Source of the DNA: an uncultured Planctomycetaceae bacterium
GTDB taxonomy: Bacteria > Planctomycetota > Planctomycetia > Pirellulales > Pirellulaceae
Assembly (NCBI GenBank): GCA_903927685.1
Contig: CAIYOB010000606.1
Span: 1-21,036 of the forward strand
Reading direction: 5' to 3'
Length of the DNA: 21,036 nucleotides
Positions 15,511-21,036 of this stretch are shown piece after piece. The position numbers were made by a program, and so were the translations under genes. The notes beneath the pieces were generated by a model that saw only the letters and a list, made by a program, of their open reading frames with translations, ran no database searches and was not told the origin of the DNA. Each line of letters opens with the position of its first letter. Position 1 is the stretch's first letter.

Positions 15511-16748
15511 TCATGAATGCCTTTCGCGATGCCCGGAAATGCGGCCATGCTTTCCCAGTTGAATACGCACACAAAGCGACAGCGCGGATCGGAGAGCGTC
15601 TTCGTCAAGGCATCGCGCCAGGCCGTGGCATCGCCGGAGGCCAGCCAATACTCGCAGGCGGCCCAGTGCGGGGCGTCGGAGCGGGCGAGGTTGCGCTGCA
15701 CGCCGGTGTCGAGTCGCGGATCGACGGCATGTTTGTAGAAGCTCCAGGCAGGGCAGGCGTCGGGATTCACCGGCACATCGTAGAGCAGCTCGCCATCCTT
15801 CCAGCCGACACCGTGGGCGAAGAGCTGCTCACGCGGCACGCCGAGTTGCGCGGCTTCGCGGCAGAGCGTGGCGAGATAACGCTGGCAGACATCGCGCAGG
15901 TCGCTCTCGACGAGGCTGCCGCTGGTGCGGATGCCGGAGGTCTTCACCGCCGCATAGCCGAGCTGCGCCCGGCCACGCGAGAGCACCTGCTCCGCATCGA
16001 AGGGCCGGACCGGATCATCCACGGCAGGCCTGGCGAGCAATTCATTCCCGCCTTCATAATGATACGCACTGGCGCCGATGGACGTCTCGTGGCCGAGCTT
16101 GATGCCGATGAGCAGTTGCTTCTTCTCTGCCGGCAACTTGCCATGCCAGTCCAGTACGATCGGCACCAGCCGGCGCAACTCTGCTTTACAGGCCTCGACG
16201 TACCGCGGACTCGCCAGATTCGGCTGCGGCAGCACACGCAACTGCTTTCCCCAGTCCCGCCAGGCAATCTTGATCGCTTGTTCGGGCGACCAGCCGGTCC
16301 ACTCCACGTTTTCGCGATTCGCAGGATCGTACCCGGGCTTGGTCGCGTCCCACCAGTTCCACAGGTCGGGCCGCGCCTCCCACCAGTGCTCCGTGTCGAT
16401 CTGCACGACGATGGGCGTGCTCGTTCGTTCCGCCGCATCGAGAAATGTCCGCAACGCCCTCGCCGTCGTCTCCGGCGTCGTGCGGAAGGGCGAAAACACG
16501 TAACTCAAGCCAGTCTGCAACCGCGCGCCCGCCCGGTTGGGGAAGTTCGCCAGCACTTCGTCGAATTGCTTTCGGCCCAGACTTTCCGGTATGGCCTGGT
16601 ACATACCCTGGCCAGGGGCGCGGTTGAACAGGATGTACTGCGTGGCGGGAACGGCCGGCGGAAGTTGCAGGTTCGGCCCACCGGCGGCCTGCAGCGCTGC
16701 CAGCGGCGCCAGCAGCAGGGCGGTGAGGAGTGTGAGAGTGGATTTCAT
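15489..16748 (-). CDS. Exported protein of unknown family, possible TIM-barrel hydrolase
   Basis: A 419-aa exported protein with the shared signal peptide (TLLTALLLAPLAALQA). I do not recognise the family. Features suggest a glycoside-hydrolase-like (beta/alpha)8 barrel: strand-like segments ending in acidic or aromatic residues, such as TPIVVQIDTEHWWEARPDLW at about 111-130, LLIGIKLGHETSIG at about 212-225, and RFVCVFNWESM near the C-terminus, where barrels often end. Glu221, Glu366 and Glu399 are candidates for catalytic residues. The many Trp residues near 122-167 would suit sugar stacking. The start overlaps the stop of the propeller gene as ATGA. The sequence directly upstream, ending AAGAGA, is a weak ribosome-binding site. 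Hydrolase activity is inferred from fold impression and neighbours only. Confidence 0.7.
   Translation of the reverse strand: MKSTLTLLTALLLAPLAALQAAGGPNLQLPPAVPATQYILFNRAPGQGMYQAIPESLGRKQFDEVLANFPNRAGARLQTGLSYVFSPFRTTPETTARALRTFLDAAERTSTPIVVQIDTEHWWEARPDLWNWWDATKPGYDPANRENVEWTGWSPEQAIKIAWRDWGKQLRVLPQPNLASPRYVEACKAELRRLVPIVLDWHGKLPAEKKQLLIGIKLGHETSIGASAYHYEGGNELLARPAVDDPVRPFDAEQVLSRGRAQLGYAAVKTSGIRTSGSLVESDLRDVCQRYLATLCREAAQLGVPREQLFAHGVGWKDGELLYDVPVNPDACPAWSFYKHAVDPRLDTGVQRNLARSDAPHWAACEYWLASGDATAWRDALTKTLSDPRCRFVCVFNWESMAAFPGIAKGIHEVVDPKP
16689..16723 (-). repeat. Signal-peptide DNA module, copy D
   Basis: Part of the start of the unknown exported gene. It matches copies A and B at 32 of 35 positions. 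It encodes ALLLAPLAALQA. Confidence 0.78.
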
Positions 16749-17875
16749 TCTCTTGGACCCCCGCCAGGGGACGACGGCAGCGGGCTGACGGTGATCTTTC
16801 GTCGCCAGAGCGAATCGATGCCGTAATTCGTCGCGCTCTTGTGATTGATCAGGAGGAAAAACTCGGGTCCCACCGCGTTCATGTCGTCGGTTTGGCGGTC
16901 CCGCTCGTCTGTCAGGAACGTGGAATAGGGCATCCACTGTCCGGGTTCCTCGTCGACCAGGATGGGCGGCGCGAAGTGGATCGCGTCGTCCGACAGGTGC
17001 AGATACAGCCGCCCCACGCCGCCACCAGCGCACCAACTGGTCATCATGTACTTGCCCAGGGCGCGGTTCCAGGCCGCATCGGCGTGCAGATCGAGCGGAT
17101 GTCCCGCGCCTAAATCCGGTTGCAGGAGTACGGCCGCCCCATACCCGGTCAAGCCGTCCTGGTCCCAAACGCCATCGCTGAACTTCCGCCACGGGGTCAC
17201 CGAGCCGCGGCGAGCTGCCTGCAACACGTCGGCCACCGGCGCACGGGCAACCGCCGCCCTCCGCCCGGAGGGGCCTTGATCATTGAAGTAGACGTGGAAG
17301 TAGTCTCCCACGATCAGTAGGGGTGCACCTCCCACGTTGCCGTGCGGATCTTGAGGACGAACGATCTCACCGCAATAGCCCCAGCGTTCGCCGCCATCTT
17401 TGGAAAACACCAGCCCCAGCGCGTACTTCTCGCCGTGGTTGACGGCCGGTTCTCCGGGATGCAGCTCAACGTGTACGACTCCCATCAGGTTCCCGTCGGG
17501 CATGCGATGGATGTTAAGGAGCCAGAGGCCTGCGTGATGGACCGTGGTGTATTGGCCGCGGAGGTCAAACACCTCGTCGCGGCTCTTCTGCCACACCTTG
17601 GCTTCAAACGGATTGCTCGGCGTCCCGTGCCATTTCTCGATGCGTTTCCCCCAATCCACCGTGTGGTAGAAGAACCACGAGTCCTGATCCCGGCGGAGTG
17701 TGGCCAGCGTCGAGTCCATGACGAATGGCATGTCCTCCCGGCCGCGGATCACTTCCCGGGGTCCGACCGTCACCTTCGAGGATCGCGGCGTTGCCGGCTT
17801 GGGCCCGGATTCGGCCGCCTGGGCGCCGAACACGATGAGCAGCAGGGTAGTGAATAGGGCGAACGTGGGTTTCAT
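16745..17875 (-). CDS. Exported beta-propeller protein with Asp box (sialidase/GH43-like fold)
   Basis: A 376-aa exported protein. The signal peptide (FALFTTLLLIVFGAQAAE) is a more diverged form of the module seen in its neighbours. One clear Asp box, SKDGGERW, lies at about 158-165, the hallmark of BNR/sialidase-type propeller blades. Other blade-like strands carry WFFYHTVDWGK, LWLLNIHRMPDGNLMGVVHV, LLIVGDYFHVYFNDQG and KYMMTSWCAGGG. The layout fits a five- or six-bladed propeller as in GH43, GH33 or DUF4185-type proteins, but no full catalytic set is evident to me. An AAGGA site stands before the ATG at 17875, and the gene follows the large LamG protein by 13 bp. Its stop overlaps the next start as ATGA. 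Glycan binding or hydrolysis is inferred. Confidence 0.78.
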   Translation of the reverse strand: MKPTFALFTTLLLIVFGAQAAESGPKPATPRSSKVTVGPREVIRGREDMPFVMDSTLATLRRDQDSWFFYHTVDWGKRIEKWHGTPSNPFEAKVWQKSRDEVFDLRGQYTTVHHAGLWLLNIHRMPDGNLMGVVHVELHPGEPAVNHGEKYALGLVFSKDGGERWGYCGEIVRPQDPHGNVGGAPLLIVGDYFHVYFNDQGPSGRRAAVARAPVADVLQAARRGSVTPWRKFSDGVWDQDGLTGYGAAVLLQPDLGAGHPLDLHADAAWNRALGKYMMTSWCAGGGVGRLYLHLSDDAIHFAPPILVDEEPGQWMPYSTFLTDERDRQTDDMNAVGPEFFLLINHKSATNYGIDSLWRRKITVSPLPSSPGGGPRE

Positions 17876-17888
17876 GGTTGTTCCTTGT

Positions 17889-20846
17889 TCATTTTCCCTC
17901 TGCTGAACCGGTTTCCGCCGCCTGCATTGGTCCCAGCGGTCGGATCACGAGGTCGCGCACGGTCAGCGGGCCGTCTTCGGCCCACACGCCGACGCGGTTC
18001 CCTTGGGGGTTCCAGAAGCGGTTGATGAGCGTATAGCGTCCGTCCACTTCCACGTCCACGAGGTCGTGGCGACAGATGATGTCGAGTCGCACGGGTTGGT
18101 CGAGGCCGCGCAGGCCGGCGATGGCCGGCCCGCCGGGCGTTTGCCCGGCGCTGCCGCTGTGGGTCGAGACGTTGAAGTGGGCGCGTCCGCCCCGGGGGGT
18201 GAGGCAGAACTCCGTGCCGTCGCGCTCGCCGTCGGTGGTGCGCAGGCGGACGCCGTAGGTCTTGGCCCCTTGCGGCACGAGCGTCAACGTGATGCGAACG
18301 TCGTTGGGAATGGCGTCGAATAGCAGTTGCCGCCGGCCCTGTTGGGGTTCGAGCCGAACCGGCGTTGCGTCGTTCTTCAGCGCGATGGGTTCGCCGCAAG
18401 CGGGAATCATCTCCGGCACGAAACGGGTGCTGAGCGTGCCATCGTCGTGCTGGACGAGGTCCCGCATCACGAGGTTGCCGCCCCAGCCGTCGTCGTTCAG
18501 GAAGCCCGCAAAGATGCGGCGATTGCCGGTGAACTCGCCGGTTTTGGGAACGGAGAGATTGTCCAGCCGGCCCGGCCACTGGCGCGTCCAGGGACCATAC
18601 GGCTCGCGCGACCGGAAGATGCCGTCCACGCCGCCGATGAAGTAATACCAGCCGTTCCACCGGAAGAAGTGCGGGCACATCTGGGGAACGACGGCTTCGT
18701 CCGTCACGAGAAACGGCTCCGGCAGTTCCCGCCACGTCTCGCAGTCTTCCGAAACCCAGTGGGCGAGTGCAACTTTGCGTCCGCCGGCCACGAGACAACT
18801 GCGTTCGCCATCCAACGTCAGCGTGCCGTCGCGCACGGCGGCGTTTCCTTCCAACTCGCCGGGGGGCAGCGTGCCGGCGCGATCCGCGGTGCCGCCAGAC
18901 CTGAAATCGAACCACACCAGCGGCTTCGGCCCCGCGGATTCGTGGGCACGCAGTTCGGCGATTTGCGCGTCCGTCAACGCCGTGTTGTAAACCCGCACGT
19001 CGGCAATCGAGCCGCGGAAGTGGGCCTGCGGGTCGTCTCGCCGGTCCAGGTGCCGCAGACCAACCAGCACCCGACCGCCCGCTGCGAAATGGAGCGGACT
19101 CTCGACTTCGTAGCGGGCGTAAGGGGAGCCGTTCCGGTAAAGCGTGACCGTGTTCCCGGCATAGACGGACGCCAGTTGCACCCACTCGCCGGGCTTGGCC
19201 GTCTCCTCCGCGTTGTGCCGTTGGTCCCGCTGCGTGCGCCGGAAATTGTCGCTGCCGGCCATCCAACGGCGGGGCGCGGCTTCGCCCAGCACCAGCGAAT
19301 CAAATTGGCCGGCCTGACTGCCCGCGCCTTCCACGGTCAGCACGCCTGCCCCTTGTTGATCGAGATCGGCAGGCGACACCCAGGCGACCAGCGTCTTGTC
19401 GCTCAACTCCGGCAACCCGCTGCCGGTGGTCTTGCCGGCCTTCAGCAGATGGACCGTTTTCTGCTGCGGATCCGGATCGGCAAACACTTCGCAATCGCCG
19501 CCGAGGAGATAGGGATGCCGCGGATGCTTCGTGAAATGTTCGCCGTCGTCGCTGGTCGCCAGTTGAATGCCGCCCCGCTGGCCGTCGTAGTCAGGCGTCG
19601 GGTAGAACATCCAGAACTTGCCGGCGTGAAAGACGGTGTTGCCGGTGCCGTTCCACGCTTCCCACTGCTCGCTGATCGGCACGGCCACGGGATGCTGCTT
19701 CCATTGAACCAAGTCGCGCGTCGAAGCGTGGAAGATCTCCAGCCCACCGTGGCCGCCGTCCCACTTGCTGTGCATGTTCCGCCGCAAGATCAGATAAAAC
19801 AGGTGGTAGGTGCCGTCGTGAAACAGCGGGAAGCAGTCACCCGCCTTCGAGTTGTGTCCGCGGGGGCGGTAGTACTGCATCTGCTCCGGGGGCGCACCGA
19901 GGATGGCGAGTTCACGCTGCCGCGTCCAATCCGCGCCGCCGCTCAGCGCGACGATCTCGGCCTCGCTCAATGCCCGCTGCCACAGCGCCGCATGATCCAT
20001 CAGCCCGCGGAAGCCGGCCTGCAAACTGCCATCGGCCAGTTGGGCCGCACCGAAGAACCGCGGCGCCGTGGCCGGGCGCGTGGTGCCGACGGGGAACTCT
20101 TCATCCAGCAGCACGCCATCGAGCCAAAGCTCCAGCTTCGGACCGGTGCCCCGCACCACCACATCATGCCAGACGCTCGGGCCGGTGGGTTCCATCGGGA
20201 ACATGACGCGCAGCACGGCGTTGCCGGCGTCGCTGGTCAGCGGCGGGATTTCGGCCGCGGGAAAATTTTTGGGCAGCATGTTCACGCGTGCCGGAGTCAG
20301 CTTCAGCCCCTTGGCGCCCCACAGAAACTCGATCACGCCGCGCGAACCGCCGCTGGCCCGAGGTCCTTCCGGCCAGCCGAACATCCATCCTGCCGGCGTG
20401 GACATCTGGCCGCCGCCGAAGTTTCGGTCGGTTCGGGGCAGCGTCGTGCCGTCGACCCCGCGCAAGTAGAGGCTCGCCGCGCCATCCCCGCCGTAACTGC
20501 CGAACAACGGCGCGTTCCACTGGCCTTGCGGATCGCGAACGCGCAACAGCAGTGTGAACACCGCGCCCGGAGGATCAAATGCCGGCCCGCCGACCTCCAG
20601 ATGGCCGCCGTCGAACTGGGCCACCGTGCCATCGCCCCCGCGCGCCAGCGACGCCGCGCGCTCGTCCCTCGCCAGCGCCACGCCGAGTTGCACCGCGCCG
20701 CGGACGATCAGCGGGTGGCGTTGCTGGGCATCCGCCGCCTCGCCGAAATGCCAAACGGCCGCCGCGTCGCCCAGCGGTGTTTCCGCAGTGAACCCCGCCG
20801 GCGGGGCAAGGATCAGGATGGTGAACAGGGTGAGAACGGATTTCAT
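17889..20846 (-). CDS. Exported LamG/GH32-like protein with a LamG domain nested in the propeller
   Basis: A 985-aa exported protein. A signal peptide (about 1-21) is followed by LamG domain 1 at about 25-305 (ends HAALWQRALSEAEIVALSGG). The GH32/GH43-like propeller starts near 320: AGDCFPLFHDGTYHLFYL has Asp337 where NDPNG would be, and VFADPDP at about 454-460 stands for RDP. A second LamG domain then interrupts it at about 475-690 (DKTLVAWVSPADL at its start, ADVRVYNTALTDAQIAELRA later). The propeller resumes with KVALAHWVSEDCETW and PQMCPHFFRWNGWYYF at about 721-736, standing for the ECP region without the usual Glu. The last 165 residues resemble the GH32 C-terminal sandwich. Translation starts at the ATG overlapping the sulfatase stop. 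The ribosome-binding site AAAGGAAAGG lies inside the sulfatase's Lys/Gly-rich tail codons. Confidence 0.85.
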   Translation of the reverse strand: MKSVLTLFTILILAPPAGFTAETPLGDAAAVWHFGEAADAQQRHPLIVRGAVQLGVALARDERAASLARGGDGTVAQFDGGHLEVGGPAFDPPGAVFTLLLRVRDPQGQWNAPLFGSYGGDGAASLYLRGVDGTTLPRTDRNFGGGQMSTPAGWMFGWPEGPRASGGSRGVIEFLWGAKGLKLTPARVNMLPKNFPAAEIPPLTSDAGNAVLRVMFPMEPTGPSVWHDVVVRGTGPKLELWLDGVLLDEEFPVGTTRPATAPRFFGAAQLADGSLQAGFRGLMDHAALWQRALSEAEIVALSGGADWTRQRELAILGAPPEQMQYYRPRGHNSKAGDCFPLFHDGTYHLFYLILRRNMHSKWDGGHGGLEIFHASTRDLVQWKQHPVAVPISEQWEAWNGTGNTVFHAGKFWMFYPTPDYDGQRGGIQLATSDDGEHFTKHPRHPYLLGGDCEVFADPDPQQKTVHLLKAGKTTGSGLPELSDKTLVAWVSPADLDQQGAGVLTVEGAGSQAGQFDSLVLGEAAPRRWMAGSDNFRRTQRDQRHNAEETAKPGEWVQLASVYAGNTVTLYRNGSPYARYEVESPLHFAAGGRVLVGLRHLDRRDDPQAHFRGSIADVRVYNTALTDAQIAELRAHESAGPKPLVWFDFRSGGTADRAGTLPPGELEGNAAVRDGTLTLDGERSCLVAGGRKVALAHWVSEDCETWRELPEPFLVTDEAVVPQMCPHFFRWNGWYYFIGGVDGIFRSREPYGPWTRQWPGRLDNLSVPKTGEFTGNRRIFAGFLNDDGWGGNLVMRDLVQHDDGTLSTRFVPEMIPACGEPIALKNDATPVRLEPQQGRRQLLFDAIPNDVRITLTLVPQGAKTYGVRLRTTDGERDGTEFCLTPRGGRAHFNVSTHSGSAGQTPGGPAIAGLRGLDQPVRLDIICRHDLVDVEVDGRYTLINRFWNPQGNRVGVWAEDGPLTVRDLVIRPLGPMQAAETGSAEGK

Positions 20847-21036
20847 TTCGCGATTGCCTTTCCTTTCGCTTTGCCCTTCGCCTGTCCCGCGCGGGCGGGA
20901 GCTTCGGCCCGCAGCGCGTCGAGTTGGGCGCGCATCTGTGCCGCCACCTCCGGCTGTTCGCGGACCACGTTGCGCTGCTGATGCGGATCGTCAGCCAGGT
21001 GGTAAAGCTGGTCCCGCGGCGCGTTGGGACGCACCT
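20843..21036 (-). CDS. Sulfatase, C-terminal part only (runs off the window)
   Basis: Only the last 64 or so codons are present; the frame is open to the window edge, so the 5' part and the active-site Cys/Ser lie outside. DQLYHLADDPHQQRNVVREQ followed by PEVAAQMRAQLDAL is the standard C-terminal ending of arylsulfatase A-type enzymes. The protein ends in a Lys/Gly/Ala tail (QAKGKAKGKAIAK), a common charged extension in planctomycete sulfatases. It would remove sulfate esters from a glycan, usually after maturation of the active site to formylglycine. The stop overlaps the next start as ATGA, tying it to the glycan operon. Confidence 0.85.
   Translation of the reverse strand, partial: VRPNAPRDQLYHLADDPHQQRNVVREQPEVAAQMRAQLDALRAEAPARAGQAKGKAKGKAIAK

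Noticed and set aside
18327..20981. Very long plus-strand open frame (884 codons) antisense to the LamG/GH32-like gene
   Set aside because: It has no domain, signal or ribosome-binding site. Long antisense frames arise from strong third-position GC in the real gene. The same applies to the plus-strand frames at 10552-12477, 13637-15466, 15144-16826 and 8298-9764.

Overview
The window is GC-rich bacterial DNA with dense genes and strong third-position GC. The gene content points to a planctomycete, probably of the Pirellula/Thermogutta type. This rests on protein families recognised from memory: a Tat-exported Gfo/Idh/MocA oxidoreductase, a Tat-exported DUF1501 protein, a planctomycete-type SLBB polysaccharide-export protein with its cysteine-rich lipoprotein partner, a sulfatase, and many exported glycan-active enzymes. 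No rRNA, tRNA, CRISPR array, transposase or phage gene was seen.

Region 1 (1-7.8 kb) is a set of short, largely unrelated transcription units. A Gfo/Idh/MocA oxidoreductase (minus) diverges from a two-gene plus-strand unit made of a membrane-anchored TPR protein and an RluA/RluD-family pseudouridine synthase. That unit has a good sigma70-like promoter at 1766-1795 and a short palindromic hairpin in its leader. It converges on a DUF1501 protein (minus). Upstream of DUF1501 on the same strand are an SLBB/Poly_export outer-membrane lipoprotein and, 11 bp before it, a planctomycete-specific lipoprotein. These two look like an exopolysaccharide-export pair.

Region 2 (8.0-21.0 kb and beyond) is one minus-strand run of exported proteins that reads as a polysaccharide-utilisation operon. 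In transcription order it holds: a sulfatase (only the C-terminus is in the window), a 985-aa LamG/GH32-like protein with a second LamG domain inside the propeller, an Asp-box beta-propeller protein, an unrecognised exported protein, a right-handed beta-helix (pectate-lyase-3-like) protein, a GH99-like/WbsX protein, a clan GH-A-like glycosidase with an N-terminal carbohydrate-binding-like domain, and a LamG-GH32 protein. Three junctions are 4-bp ATGA stop/start overlaps and the others are 13-43 bp, except one 148-bp gap that contains what looks like the 3' remnant of a lost gene. No SusC/SusD, transporter or regulator gene is visible.

The most unusual signal is that six consecutive operon genes start with versions of the same signal-peptide coding module, roughly MK-x-x-LTLLTALLLAPLAALHA. 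The similarity holds at DNA level: 37 bp are identical between two neighbouring genes, and the core is a near-perfect palindrome. The downstream mature proteins belong to unrelated folds. This suggests a mobile or recombining export-signal cassette, gene conversion, or an mRNA element under its own selection. The last operon gene (GH32) has a different signal peptide and may have joined separately. The enzymes together suggest stepwise extracellular or periplasmic breakdown of a sulfated heteropolysaccharide; the substrate cannot be read from the sequence.
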